Below the pieces are notes generated by a model that ran no database searches, was not told where the DNA came from, and saw only the letters and a list, made by a program, of their open reading frames with translations. This document shows, piece by piece, positions 1 through 8,670 of a stretch of 32,624 nt of DNA. Position numbers and translations under genes: made by a program. The DNA is from Gammaproteobacteria bacterium (GTDB lineage: Bacteria > Pseudomonadota > Gammaproteobacteria > Pseudomonadales > Azotimanducaceae). The stretch lies in assembly GCA_018666555.1 (NCBI GenBank), contig JABIZD010000183.1, positions 1 to 32,624 of the forward strand, written 5' to 3'. The number at the start of each line of letters is the position of its first letter. Position 1 is the first letter of the stretch.

Positions 1-2
1 GT

Positions 3-455
3 GATCAGGATGAGGTGCTGGACGTCACCCAGGAAGTGTTTGTTAAGGCTTACCGAGCCATGAATAACTTTCGCGGAGACGCGCAGTTTTATACCTGGCT
101 GTATCGGATCGCCATTAATACGGCGAAAAATTTTTTGGTTGCTAAGTCACGAAGACCTCCGGATACTGACATTGATGTAGATGAAAGGGAATTTTCTGAG
201 CAATCTGTTGTCATAAGCGAAGAGGGTAATCCCGAGGATCAGTTATCAGGGGAGCAATTAAAGCGAGTCCTGCAAAAAGCGCTGGAGGATTTGCCGGAAG
301 AGTTACGTGTCGCCTTAATGTTAAGAGAGTTCGATGGATTGAGCTACGATGAAATAGCGCAGATCATGGATTGTCCAGTCGGAACGGTCAGATCGAGAAT
401 ATTCAGGGGTCGGGAATCGATTGAGAAAAGTATTACGAAGATGGAATCGGATTGA
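3..455 (+). CDS. rpoE: RNA polymerase sigma-E factor (RpoE/AlgU), 5' end cut by window
   Basis: Extracytoplasmic-function sigma factor that directs RNA polymerase to envelope-stress promoters. The reading frame is open to the left edge, so the true start lies outside the window and about 40 N-terminal residues are missing if it matches the usual ~190. The visible part begins in region 2 (DVTQEVFVKAYRA, then FRGDAQFYTWLYRIAINTAKN, the helix that recognises the -10 element). It ends with a region 4 helix-turn-helix (LSYDEIAQIMDCPVGTVRSRIFRGRE). These match RpoE closely. The gene is followed after 36 bp by rseA, the expected anti-sigma partner, and by rseB, rseC and mucD. In this family the sigma factor activates its own operon; its promoter is not visible here. 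Confidence 0.95.
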   Translation, partial: DQDEVLDVTQEVFVKAYRAMNNFRGDAQFYTWLYRIAINTAKNFLVAKSRRPPDTDIDVDEREFSEQSVVISEEGNPEDQLSGEQLKRVLQKALEDLPEELRVALMLREFDGLSYDEIAQIMDCPVGTVRSRIFRGRESIEKSITKMESD

Positions 456-491
456 CGTTCAGCGAGAGATTTTACGAGGTAGTCAGATTTA

Positions 492-1154
492 ATGGATAAC
501 AAGAAACTTTTGTCAGCACTCTATGACGGAGAACTCACTGAGGTGGAGGAGCATCAATTGCTGAGACAAGCGGATGTTGCCTCGTCCAGTAAAGATTGGA
601 TGTTTTGGCAGGAAATCAGGCTGGCTGGAAAGGCAATTGAAGCTGAGCGTCGACTATCACCGAAACAGCATCAATTGCTGTACGAACGAGTTCAGCAAGC
701 TATCGCCGGAGAGGCACAGTTAGCCGTTGAGCCCGCTTTTGGTTTTCGGCACAGATTGCAGCGAAACCTGGTTGGTATTCGCAGCAAAGTAGCCAGTAAT
801 GTCTTACCGCTGGGTGCTATGGCAGCGATGTTGGCCCTGGCAGTATCGCTGGTAAACCTAAATCCAGCTCAGAATGGGCCGGTGACAACGCCCGGTGTTG
901 TCCAGGGTATAGTCCAAAATGATACTAATCGTGAATATAACAGCTCGACTCCAGGGTCTGAAAATGTCACGCTCGCTGGTACATTACCTTCTGGAATGAT
1001 GGCGACGAATGCAGGTGCAGCCGGTCCTGAGCTAAAAGCACTGGATGAAGAGAGTCAGCAGCGGTTACGTGCCTATTTATACGAGCATGACAGAATGAAC
1101 CAGTTGCCCGGGAATAGCCGCTTTGTTAAATATCCCAGTACCATCTCAAAGTAG
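492..1154 (+). CDS. rseA: Sigma-E anti-sigma factor RseA (MucA)
   Basis: Single-pass inner-membrane protein that holds sigma-E inactive until regulated proteolysis (DegS, RseP, ClpXP in known systems) releases it. The 220-residue product has the conserved N-terminal sigma-binding start (LLSALYDGELTEVEEHQLL), a cytoplasmic region to about residue 100, one hydrophobic segment at about 103-122 (LPLGAMAAMLALAVSLVNL), and a periplasmic tail of about 95 residues. The architecture and the place between rpoE and rseB make the call secure, although the periplasmic part is poorly conserved in this family. The ribosome-binding site is weak. The ATG at 492 is chosen because it starts the conserved N-terminus. 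Confidence 0.92.
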   Translation: MDNKKLLSALYDGELTEVEEHQLLRQADVASSSKDWMFWQEIRLAGKAIEAERRLSPKQHQLLYERVQQAIAGEAQLAVEPAFGFRHRLQRNLVGIRSKVASNVLPLGAMAAMLALAVSLVNLNPAQNGPVTTPGVVQGIVQNDTNREYNSSTPGSENVTLAGTLPSGMMATNAGAAGPELKALDEESQQRLRAYLYEHDRMNQLPGNSRFVKYPSTISK

Positions 1155-1163
1155 GGTTGCTCC

Positions 1164-2111
1164 ATGAAGAAGCCTGGGTTACTCACTATTGCAAGGCTGG
1201 TCACGGTTGCTTTTAGCGGCTTGGCGCTGGCTATGTCGACCTATGCTCAGGAGGATGCGTCGGCCCAGCAGTGGCTCGAAAAAATGATCAGTGCGAAGCA
1301 GCATGAAACCTATTCAGGTATTTTTACTTTCATCAGGGGTAAAGATTTTAATACCATGCGCATCTCCCACGAAAACCAGGAAGGTCTGGTGCGCGAAAGT
1401 ATCTATCAGTTAAACGGTGTGACAAGAAATCTGCTCCGGCATGGCGATGAGATTATTTGTTATCACGATGCCCATGAGCCAGGTGAATTAGAACACGACC
1501 TGTCACTTGGGCCTTTCAGCCAATCATTTGCTGAGCTGCTGACCAGCTTTCAAAGTGGCTATCGACTGGCTCTGCATGGCAAAGATAGAGTTGCTGATAG
1601 ACCTGCAGTGCAATTGTCAGTGCAACCGCGTGATGATGATCGTTACGGTTACATGTTGTGGATTGATGAAGCTTCTGGCTTGCTGCTTCAATCACATTTG
1701 ATCGGAGGCGGTAGAATCCGGGAGATTTTCCAGTTTTCCCAGGTGTCAATTGGTGAACCTATTGCAGAGGATGCCTTCAGTCGAATTCCTGTAAATGCGG
1801 TGTCACATCACATGACCGATGATTTGAAAGAACCTGAGTCTAAACCCTCCTTTAAGGTGAGGTGGTTGCCAAACGGCTTTAAAACAGTCAGGGCGTCAGG
1901 TAATAGGCTTCATTTTAGTGACGGTGTGGCAACATTTTCGATTTTTATTGCCAAAGCCAAGCGTCTTCCTGAAATGGCTACGGAGGTAAATGGTAAAGCC
2001 GTGGTGACCAGATTATTGAAGGATGATCACGGTCAGATCACCCTCGTAGGCAATGTCCCCGTGCAAATGGCCAAGAAGGTCGCAGACTCGGTAGAGCCAG
2101 TTATATACTAG
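1164..2111 (+). CDS. rseB: Sigma-E factor regulatory protein RseB (MucB)
   Basis: Periplasmic protein that binds the periplasmic domain of RseA and protects it from DegS cleavage until lipopolysaccharide or mislocalised lipids displace it (known role of the family). The product has 315 residues, close to E. coli RseB at about 318. It has an N-terminal signal peptide (hydrophobic core about residues 10-27, ending in a YAQ-type cleavage site). Next come a LolA-like domain starting near AQQWLEKMISAKQHETYSGIF, and a smaller C-terminal domain (FKVRWLPNGFKTVRASGNR). It starts 9 bp after rseA and is surely in the same transcript. Confidence 0.92.
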   Translation: MKKPGLLTIARLVTVAFSGLALAMSTYAQEDASAQQWLEKMISAKQHETYSGIFTFIRGKDFNTMRISHENQEGLVRESIYQLNGVTRNLLRHGDEIICYHDAHEPGELEHDLSLGPFSQSFAELLTSFQSGYRLALHGKDRVADRPAVQLSVQPRDDDRYGYMLWIDEASGLLLQSHLIGGGRIREIFQFSQVSIGEPIAEDAFSRIPVNAVSHHMTDDLKEPESKPSFKVRWLPNGFKTVRASGNRLHFSDGVATFSIFIAKAKRLPEMATEVNGKAVVTRLLKDDHGQITLVGNVPVQMAKKVADSVEPVIY

Positions 2112-2143
2112 ACCCCCCAAGATTAAAGCTTTGGCCGAATAAT

Positions 2144-2500
2144 ATGATGACCATTAGTTTGGATGCTCGGGTACTCGAGCGTCATCCCTCCGGTGTCGAA
2201 GTTCACCTAGATGGTTCTGGTTGCAGTGCTTGCAGTAGGCATTGCTCAGCCAGACAGGGTTTGATGATACCGGGGAAATTCGCTCACGACAGGATAAAAA
2301 TTAGCCTGTCCAGCGGCGTATTGGGGAAATTACTTGTAAATAGTTTGTATTTACCGCTGGCCATGTTTGTTATATTTGCCTGGTTAGCGAGTTGCGTTAC
2401 TGCATCAGAAATCGTACAGGGATCAGCAGCTGTAGCAGGTTTGGCTTTGGGCATCATTCGGTGTCGTCAGATGACATTTAACGACATTAAAATTGAGTAG
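2144..2500 (+). CDS. rseC: Sigma-E regulatory protein RseC (MucC)
   Basis: Small inner-membrane protein of the RseC/MucC family, linked in other bacteria to sigma-E control and to electron transfer to SoxR. The sequence shows a short N-terminal domain with a cysteine cluster (GCSACSRHC, residues about 26-34, a CxxCxxxC pattern typical of the family). Two adjacent hydrophobic segments follow, about residues 60-82 and 87-104. At 118 residues it is shorter than E. coli RseC (about 159), mainly through a reduced C-terminal tail after the second membrane segment. It lies 32 bp after rseB and 8 bp before mucD. Confidence 0.88.
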   Translation: MMTISLDARVLERHPSGVEVHLDGSGCSACSRHCSARQGLMIPGKFAHDRIKISLSSGVLGKLLVNSLYLPLAMFVIFAWLASCVTASEIVQGSAAVAGLALGIIRCRQMTFNDIKIE

Positions 2501-2508
2501 AGGGGATT

Positions 2509-3891
2509 ATGATGAATTCATTGAGAATACCGATATTGTGCATTATAGCTGTGTCTCTGTTGGCTCCTGGGCTGGTGTGGGGAAGCCTGCCTGACTTTAC
2601 CAGTCTGGTTGCTGAATCATCACCGGCGGTAGTAAATATTACCGCAACCAGAGAAGCTAAAGTTCCTCCAAGTCAGTTCAACCAGGACGAAGTTCCTGAG
2701 ATGTTCAAGCGCTTTTTTCGAGATTACCAGGGTAAACCCGCGCCCAGGCCAGCCACCGGGTCGGGGTTTATTATCTCTGAAGATGGCTATCTATTGACTA
2801 ACCACCATGTAGTTGAGAACGCCAGCGAGATCGTTGTTGCTTTAAGTGACAGGCGTGAACGGGTAGCTAGTTTAGTCGGAGCTGATCCTGTGTCGGATCT
2901 AGCGTTGTTGAAGATAGACGCTGAAAACCTGCCAGTTGTCGAAATTGGCCGCTCCAAGAATTTGAAAGTCGGTGAATGGGTGGTGGCTATCGGTTCGCCA
3001 TTCGGCTTTGAACTGTCCGTAACCGCAGGAATCGTCAGCGCTAAGGGTAGAAGCCTGCCTGATGAGCGAGGCAATTACGTACCCTTTATTCAGACAGATG
3101 TAGCAATTAATCCTGGAAACTCTGGTGGTCCACTTTTTAATTTAGCAGGCGAGGTGGTTGGTATTAATTCACAGATTTTCACACGATCCGGTGGGTTCAT
3201 GGGGTTGTCTTTTGCTATTCCCATTGACGTTGCTATGGAGGTGGTTCAGCAATTAAAGGATACAGGGGTGGTTTCCAGAGGCTGGCTGGGTGTACAGATT
3301 CAGAAGGTAGATCGTGACCTGGCTGAATCCTTTGGCTTGGATAGGGCCGCCGGTGCACTGGTAACCCAGGTTTTTGCTGATAGCCCAGCGGAAAGGGCAG
3401 GCCTTAAGGAAGGCGATATTATTGTGGAGTTTGCAGACCAGGCAGTTGATCTGTCTTCCGATTTACCCCATATCGTTGGTCGGACAAAAGCCGAGTCTGA
3501 AGTGCATGTGGTTGTGGTGAGAGCCGGCGATAAGAAAGTGCTCCCGGTAACTGTAGGTAAGCTGGATCCCCAAGGCCAGAATGCGCCTTCCATGCTCTCT
3601 GGCAACAATGACGTGAATAGATTGGGTATCCGGGTCAGAGAACTGACCAAGGATGATACTACTCGCCTGGGCATCGACAGGGGAGTTGTCATCGAGGATG
3701 TAAGCGCTGGTGCTGGACAAAATGCAGGTTTACAGGAGGGAGACATCATCACGACGGTGGATGGGAGCTGGGTCGATTCACAAGCCGAATTGGATGAAAT
3801 CCTGGAAGGTTTGGCAAACGACGTGGCTATACCCGTGCGGATCCTGAGAAACGGACAGGCTCAGTTTGTCGCCATTAAGATCGACCCGTAA
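2509..3891 (+). CDS. mucD: Periplasmic serine endoprotease MucD/DegP-like
   Basis: HtrA-family periplasmic protease and chaperone that removes misfolded envelope proteins and damps sigma-E activation. The 460-residue product has a signal peptide (about residues 1-25, cleavage near VWG/S) and a trypsin-like domain. The catalytic triad is visible: His100 in TNHHVVENA, Asp130 in DPVSDLALLK and Ser205 in NPGNSGGPLF. Two C-terminal PDZ domains follow, around residues 255-345 and 370-455, each with a GLxEGDII motif. A good Shine-Dalgarno (AGGGGA) precedes ATGATG at 2509. Its place as the last gene of the rpoE cluster matches Pseudomonas mucD rather than the separate enteric degP. Confidence 0.93.
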   Translation: MMNSLRIPILCIIAVSLLAPGLVWGSLPDFTSLVAESSPAVVNITATREAKVPPSQFNQDEVPEMFKRFFRDYQGKPAPRPATGSGFIISEDGYLLTNHHVVENASEIVVALSDRRERVASLVGADPVSDLALLKIDAENLPVVEIGRSKNLKVGEWVVAIGSPFGFELSVTAGIVSAKGRSLPDERGNYVPFIQTDVAINPGNSGGPLFNLAGEVVGINSQIFTRSGGFMGLSFAIPIDVAMEVVQQLKDTGVVSRGWLGVQIQKVDRDLAESFGLDRAAGALVTQVFADSPAERAGLKEGDIIVEFADQAVDLSSDLPHIVGRTKAESEVHVVVVRAGDKKVLPVTVGKLDPQGQNAPSMLSGNNDVNRLGIRVRELTKDDTTRLGIDRGVVIEDVSAGAGQNAGLQEGDIITTVDGSWVDSQAELDEILEGLANDVAIPVRILRNGQAQFVAIKIDP

Positions 3892-3946
3892 TGTTTCAGG
3901 TTGTTCGTTTCAGGTAAAATGGTGGTCACGATTAGCTGGGTTAGTT

Positions 3947-3994
3947 GCGCGCTTTGCATAGCTAATATTTTCATTATCTATTAGACTGGCGCGC
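3947..3994 (+). promoter_or_regulatory. Nested inverted repeat in the mucD-lepA spacer
   Basis: The 126-bp spacer contains an inner inverted repeat CTAATA (3962-3967) / TATTAG (3979-3984) with an 11-base loop, flanked by two GCGCGC blocks (3947-3952 and 3989-3994) that can also pair. The structure would sit in the 5' leader just ahead of the non-ATG start of lepA, so it could affect lepA expression. No protein or RNA family is recognised and a chance origin is possible, because GCGCGC is self-complementary. Confidence 0.25.
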
Positions 3995-4017
3995 TGTTTG
4001 GTTTGCTGGAAAATAGT

Positions 4018-5814
4018 TTGGTTCAGCCAAAATTTATTCGAAATTTTTCTATCATCGCCCATATTGACCATGGTAAATCGACGCTGGCTGATCGGTTTAT
4101 ACAGATGTGCGGTGGGCTGACTGATCGGGAGATGGCTAATCAAGTTCTTGACTCGATGGATATCGAGCGGGAAAGAGGGATCACGATTAAAGCCCAAAGC
4201 GTTTCTCTGAAGTATATTGCAGATGATGGCAATACCTACCAGTTTAATATTATCGACACCCCTGGCCATGTGGATTTCTCTTATGAGGTGTCGCGTTCAA
4301 TGGCGGCTTGTGAAGGCGCGCTACTGGTTGTTGATGCAGCTCAGGGTGTCGAGGCCCAATCCGTGGCAAATTGTTATACCGCCGTTGAACAGGGCCTGGA
4401 AGTACTTCCCGTTCTCAATAAAATTGACCTCCCGCAGGCTGATCCAGGCCGAGTTTGCCAGGAAATTGAAGAAATCATTGGTTTGGATACGACCGATGCT
4501 ATGTTTGTCAGTGCCAAGAGTGGACAGGGTGTTCGGGAATTGCTGGAAGCATTGATTAATGTCATTCCACCTCCAGCGAATTATCGTGATGAGCCATTGC
4601 AGGCGCTTATTATTGATTCCTGGTTCGACAATTATCTTGGTGTAGTCTCGTTAGTAAAAGTAGTTAAGGGACAGATCAAGACCAAGGACAAATTTATCAC
4701 TCGGACGTTAGGAAAAACCCACCAAGTTGATTCCATTGGTACCTTCACGCCGCGAAGAGAGGTTACAGGGGTGCTTCGTTCTGGTGAGGTCGGCTTTGTT
4801 GTTGCCGGCATTAAAGATGTAAAAGGCGCACCAGTAGGGGACACCATTGTCGCTGCAGGAAGTGATACAGAGGCTTTGCCGGGCTTTGAGAAGGTTAAGC
4901 CCCAGGTGTTTGCAGGCATGTTTACGGTTAATGCTGATGATTTTGATAATTTCCGTGATGCGTTAGAAAAATTGACGCTAAATGATGCATCACTTGTATA
5001 TGAGCCAGAAAGTTCTGATGCCTTGGGCAGTGGGTTTCGCTGTGGATTCCTTGGCATGTTACACATGGAAATTATTCAGGAACGCCTGGAGAGGGAATAT
5101 AACCTTGATCTGATAACCTCACCACCTACGGTTGTTTACGAGGTTCTGAGTAAGGCAGGCGAGGTTCTGCAGGTAGACAACCCTTCTCAATTACCTGCTG
5201 TGACCAGTATTGAGGAAATGCGCGAGCCAATTGCACAGGTTAATGTTCTGGTACCGTCCGAACACCTGGGTAGCGTCATTGTTCTCTGTGAACAAAGAAG
5301 GGGTGTGCAGAAAGATATGCAATTCGTTGGTAAGCAGGTATCGCTTACTTATGAGATACCCATGAATGAGGTAGTATTAGATTTTTTTGATCGTTTAAAG
5401 TCTGTGTCCAGGGGATATGCTTCGCTAGACTATACTTTTTTGCGTTTTCAGGCTGCCCGGCTGGTGCGCCTGGATATGCTCATCAATGGTGACCGAGTCG
5501 ATGCACTGGCGCTCATTGTTCATACCGATGATGCGCATAGTAAGGGTCTTGCACTGACTTCCAAAATGAAGGAATTGATTCCTAGGCAGATGTTCGATGT
5601 GGCTATTCAAGCTGCTATTGGCGGACAGATCATTTCCCGGCAGACCGTGAAAGCGCTGCGAAAAAATGTAACAGCCAAATGTTATGGTGGTGACATCACC
5701 CGCAAGAAGAAATTGCTGGAAAAACAAAAAGCTGGCAAGAAACGAATGAAGCAGGTCGGTAGTGTCGAGATTCCACAGGAGGCCTTTCTGGCAGTGCTGA
5801 AAGTGGAGCGATGA
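4018..5814 (+). CDS. lepA: Elongation factor 4 (LepA), ribosome back-translocase GTPase
   Basis: Translational GTPase that acts on stalled or mis-translocated ribosomes. Visible motifs are the G1 loop AHIDHGKST (about residues 14-22), the G3 motif DTPGHVDF, the G4 motif NKIDLP and the LepA-specific C-terminal domain ending near [17 protein letters not shown]. No ATG or GTG exists in frame between the upstream stop at 3982-3984 and the conserved start of the protein. TTG at 4018 gives [13 protein letters not shown], the same N-terminal length as typical LepA, and has a GGA about 7 bases upstream. It yields 598 residues against 599 in E. coli. TTG at 4003 is the alternative and has no visible ribosome-binding site. 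lepB follows 72 bp later, the usual pairing. Confidence 0.96.
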   Translation: MVQPKFIRNFSIIAHIDHGKSTLADRFIQMCGGLTDREMANQVLDSMDIERERGITIKAQSVSLKYIADDGNTYQFNIIDTPGHVDFSYEVSRSMAACEGALLVVDAAQGVEAQSVANCYTAVEQGLEVLPVLNKIDLPQADPGRVCQEIEEIIGLDTTDAMFVSAKSGQGVRELLEALINVIPPPANYRDEPLQALIIDSWFDNYLGVVSLVKVVKGQIKTKDKFITRTLGKTHQVDSIGTFTPRREVTGVLRSGEVGFVVAGIKDVKGAPVGDTIVAAGSDTEALPGFEKVKPQVFAGMFTVNADDFDNFRDALEKLTLNDASLVYEPESSDALGSGFRCGFLGMLHMEIIQERLEREYNLDLITSPPTVVYEVLSKAGEVLQVDNPSQLPAVTSIEEMREPIAQVNVLVPSEHLGSVIVLCEQRRGVQKDMQFVGKQVSLTYEIPMNEVVLDFFDRLKSVSRGYASLDYTFLRFQAARLVRLDMLINGDRVDALALIVHTDDAHSKGLALTSKMKELIPRQMFDVAIQAAIGGQIISRQTVKALRKNVTAKCYGGDITRKKKLLEKQKAGKKRMKQVGSVEIPQEAFLAVLKVER

Positions 5815-5886
5815 GAGTTCTGCGGCAGGGTCACAAGGTCGATCAGGTTGGTGATATGATTTGCCATCAGGAAGGATGTATTTAAT

Positions 5887-6663
5887 ATGAGCGTAAATTT
5901 CCCTTTGTTCCTGGTATTGGCAACGGCTGTCACTGGATTGGTTTGGTTGCTTGAAATAGTTTGGCTGGCTCGGCGCAGGCAAGCGAAAAAAACAGCCAAA
6001 GCGTTGGCTGAATCACTCGATCAACCGTTGGTAGTTGAATATTCTATTTCTTTCTTCCCGGTTTTATTGTTCGTCTTAGTTTTACGATCTTTCCTTTTTG
6101 AGCCATTTCAGATCCCAACAGGGAGCATGATTCCAAGCTTAAACATTGGTGACTTTATTTTGGTAAATAAGTATTCCTATGGCATCAGGTTACCCGTGGT
6201 GGGTACCAAGGTGATGGATATCTCGGACCCCCAACGCGGTGAGGTCATGGTGTTTATTCCTCCCCACAAAGATGAGTATTTCATCAAACGTATCGTCGGA
6301 TTACCTGGAGACAGGATCCGTTATCAGGACAAGAAGCTTTTTGTTAACGACGTTATGCAGGAGCAGGAGTTTGTCGAGCGACTGACAGGAGAAAACTCCC
6401 AGGATATGCTTTTTGAAGAAACGCTTGGTGAGTTCGATCATTTTATTTATCGTAATCGCTATAAAGATCCTCGTTCGCAGGCCTGGCTAGTCCCAGAGGG
6501 GCACTATTTCATGATGGGCGATAACCGCGACCGAAGCAGCGACAGCAGATACTGGGGTTTTGTCTCAGAAGATAAGATTGTCGGTAAGGCGATTGCCGTG
6601 TGGTTACATAAGGAACCAGGTCTTAATTTACCGGAATTTTCCCAGAATCGATGGATTCAGTAA
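5887..6663 (+). CDS. lepB: Signal peptidase I (LepB)
   Basis: Inner-membrane serine-lysine protease that removes signal peptides from exported proteins. The 258-residue product has two N-terminal membrane segments (about residues 5-28 and 53-72). The catalytic Ser80 lies in IPTGSMIPSL and the general-base Lys134 in YFIKRIVGLPGD. The C-terminal box GDNRDRSSDSRYWG is present. A ribosome-binding sequence AGGAAGGA lies about 11 bases before the ATG. The protein is shorter than E. coli LepB (about 324) because it lacks part of the periplasmic insertion, as in Pseudomonas-type enzymes. It sits between lepA and the DUF4845 gene. Confidence 0.95.
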   Translation: MSVNFPLFLVLATAVTGLVWLLEIVWLARRRQAKKTAKALAESLDQPLVVEYSISFFPVLLFVLVLRSFLFEPFQIPTGSMIPSLNIGDFILVNKYSYGIRLPVVGTKVMDISDPQRGEVMVFIPPHKDEYFIKRIVGLPGDRIRYQDKKLFVNDVMQEQEFVERLTGENSQDMLFEETLGEFDHFIYRNRYKDPRSQAWLVPEGHYFMMGDNRDRSSDSRYWGFVSEDKIVGKAIAVWLHKEPGLNLPEFSQNRWIQ

Positions 6664-6673
6664 CGAGGTCGCA

Positions 6674-7081
6674 ATGAAGTTATTTGCTAAAAAGGTGGAT
6701 TGTCGAGGGGGTGTCCGTAGGCAGGCCGGAATTGGCCTCATGGACATTATTCTTATTCTTATTGTCGTTACCGTACTGACCTCTGTCAGCCTTAAAGTGG
6801 TCCCCCCTTATTTGGAACATCGAACCATTACGCACATATTGTCGAGCCTGGCAGAAGATCGGTCTGCCGGACTCAAGAGTAAGGATGAGCTCCGCGAACT
6901 GATTGACAAGAGGTTTGATTTCAATCAGTTGGGATCATTTGATATGGATAACAGCATTAAGATGGAATCCTTCTCTGGTGGGACGAAAGTAATTTTGAAA
7001 TATGAGGTGAGGGAGAGGCTTGTTGCCAATATTGATATTGTCATGAGCTTTGATGATGATTTTTCTCTCTCTAGTCAGTAA
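6674..7081 (+). CDS. DUF4845 small membrane protein with pilin-like N-terminus
   Basis: A 135-residue protein of unknown function that matches, in position and form, the DUF4845 protein found between lepB and rnc in Pseudomonas and relatives. The start at ATG 6674 is chosen over an upstream in-frame start because it follows lepB by 10 bp, has a GAGG ribosome-binding site, and avoids overlap with lepB. The N-terminus has basic residues, then RQAGIGLMDIILILIVVTVL, a single hydrophobic helix at about 20-40. This resembles the start of type IV pilins and pseudopilins (Gly before a hydrophobic helix), though the usual Glu at +5 is replaced by Asp or absent. The rest looks soluble and extracytoplasmic. 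No function is assigned. Confidence 0.8.
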   Translation: MKLFAKKVDCRGGVRRQAGIGLMDIILILIVVTVLTSVSLKVVPPYLEHRTITHILSSLAEDRSAGLKSKDELRELIDKRFDFNQLGSFDMDNSIKMESFSGGTKVILKYEVRERLVANIDIVMSFDDDFSLSSQ

Positions 7082-7090
7082 TCTTGATTA

Positions 7091-7777
7091 ATGGCTGACC
7101 GGATTGACAAGCTGCAAAAAAAGCTCGGGCATTACTTTTCGACACCGGTATTACTGGAGCAGGCGTTAATTCATCGAAGCTTTGCTGCAGTTAACAACGA
7201 AAGACTGGAATTCCTGGGTGATGCTGTGCTGGAATTAATTGTTTCCCAGGCTTTGTATTTGAAATTCCCAGCAGCAGAGGAAGGTCAGTTAACCCGCTTA
7301 CGAGCCGCTCTTGTGCGTAAAGAAGCACTGGCTGCCAGAGCCCGGGAGTTGGGCCTTGGAGATTTTCTGGTAATGGGGCAGGGCGAGAATAAGAGTGGCG
7401 GACGGGATCGGGACTCTATTCTTGCAGATGCATTTGAAGCAGTTACTGGCGCTATTTATCTCGACGCAGGATTTGAAGTTGTGCGTCTTCGGGTTAGTGT
7501 CTGGCTCAAAGCAGCTATTGAGGCATTATCACTCGAGGTAACGGGGAAGGATGCGAAAACCCGATTGCAGGAGCATCTACAAGCTCAGTCGTTGCCCTTA
7601 CCGGTTTACGAAGTGCTTAGTATCGATGGCGCTTCGCATAGTCAGAGTTTCACGGTTAATTGCAATTGTGAATTACTGGATAAACCTGAGATAGCGCAGG
7701 GCTCATCCAGAAGGCTGGCAGAACAGCGAGCAGCACAACAGGTGTTATCAGTTTTATTGAATCAAGTGGCTTTGTAA
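7091..7777 (+). CDS. rnc: Ribonuclease III
   Basis: Double-strand-specific endoribonuclease that processes rRNA precursors and structured mRNAs. The 228-residue protein shows the signature NERLEFLGDAVLELIVS (about 36-52) and the second acidic cluster DSILADAFEAVTGAIYLD. The catalytic residues match the family: Glu40, Asp44, Asp113 and Glu116. A C-terminal double-stranded-RNA-binding domain runs from about residue 153 (AKTRLQEHLQ) to the end. Its stop TAA shares one base with the era start (taATG at 7775-7779), the usual coupled rnc-era arrangement. Confidence 0.96.
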   Translation: MADRIDKLQKKLGHYFSTPVLLEQALIHRSFAAVNNERLEFLGDAVLELIVSQALYLKFPAAEEGQLTRLRAALVRKEALAARARELGLGDFLVMGQGENKSGGRDRDSILADAFEAVTGAIYLDAGFEVVRLRVSVWLKAAIEALSLEVTGKDAKTRLQEHLQAQSLPLPVYEVLSIDGASHSQSFTVNCNCELLDKPEIAQGSSRRLAEQRAAQQVLSVLLNQVAL

Positions 7778-8670
7778 TGAAAAACACGAGGTGTGGTTAT
7801 ATTGCGATCGTAGGCCGGCCCAATGTGGGCAAGTCAACCTTGCTCAATACGATCATGGAGCAGAAAATAAGTATTACATCAAAGAAGCCCCAGACCACCC
7901 GGCACCAGTTGCTGGGGATCAAAACGTTTAACCAGGCACAGTTTCTCTATGTCGATACTCCCGGTATACACAGTAATGAGAAGAAAGCGATAAATCGCTA
8001 CATGAACCGCAATGCGCGTAGTGTTATAAGAGATGTGGATGCTGTTATATTTGTGGTCGATCGGGGCTCCTGGAATAAAGAAGATGACCTGGTTGCTGAA
8101 GCATTAGCCGGTCAAGCCGGGCAGTTGATTATTGCTGTCAATAAATTTGACCTGATTACACCAAGGAATAGGCTGTTGCCTGTGCTCGAGAAATTACAGG
8201 CTCGTTTCCCTGAGGCTGAGGTGGTGCCTGTTTCCGCTCTGAAGGGTGAGAACGTTGAGCAGTTGGAAAAGCTAATTGAAAAAAGAATTCCCTATAGTGA
8301 GTTTTATTTCCCAGATGATCAGGTAACTGACCGTACTGAAAGATTTATGGTGGCTGAAATTATCAGGGAAAAACTCATGCGCCAGTTAGGCGATGAAGTT
8401 CCCTATGCAGCCAGTATTCAGATTGACCGATTCGAGAGAACGGAAAAAATTGTCCATATTGTGGCCACTATTTTTGTTGAACGAGCAGGGCAGAAAGCCA
8501 TTCTCATCGGGGCGGGTGGTAACAAACTAAAACGAATTGGAATAGATGCTCGTGTTGACATCGAGAAGTTATTGGCCAGTAAAGTAATGCTGACTAACTG
8601 GGTAAAGGTGAAGTCAGGTTGGTCTGATAGTGAGCGCGCACTAAAAAGCCTGGGTTATGACCCAGTCTGA
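7777..8670 (+). CDS. era: Ribosome-assembly GTPase Era
   Basis: GTPase that binds the 3' end of 16S rRNA and helps mature the 30S subunit. The 297-residue protein has G1 GRPNVGKST (13-21), a TTRH switch region, G3 DTPG, G4 NKFD and a C-terminal KH RNA-binding domain (with ILIGAGGNKLKRIG as the GxxG loop region). Length is close to E. coli Era (301). The start overlaps the rnc stop by one base and the end overlaps recO by 14 bp, so the three genes are probably translated in a coupled way. Confidence 0.96.
   Translation: MKNTRCGYIAIVGRPNVGKSTLLNTIMEQKISITSKKPQTTRHQLLGIKTFNQAQFLYVDTPGIHSNEKKAINRYMNRNARSVIRDVDAVIFVVDRGSWNKEDDLVAEALAGQAGQLIIAVNKFDLITPRNRLLPVLEKLQARFPEAEVVPVSALKGENVEQLEKLIEKRIPYSEFYFPDDQVTDRTERFMVAEIIREKLMRQLGDEVPYAASIQIDRFERTEKIVHIVATIFVERAGQKAILIGAGGNKLKRIGIDARVDIEKLLASKVMLTNWVKVKSGWSDSERALKSLGYDPV

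Noticed and set aside
5425-5982. 185-codon minus-strand frame across the lepA end and lepB start
   Set aside because: It is opposite the conserved LepA C-terminal domain and has no recognisable product.
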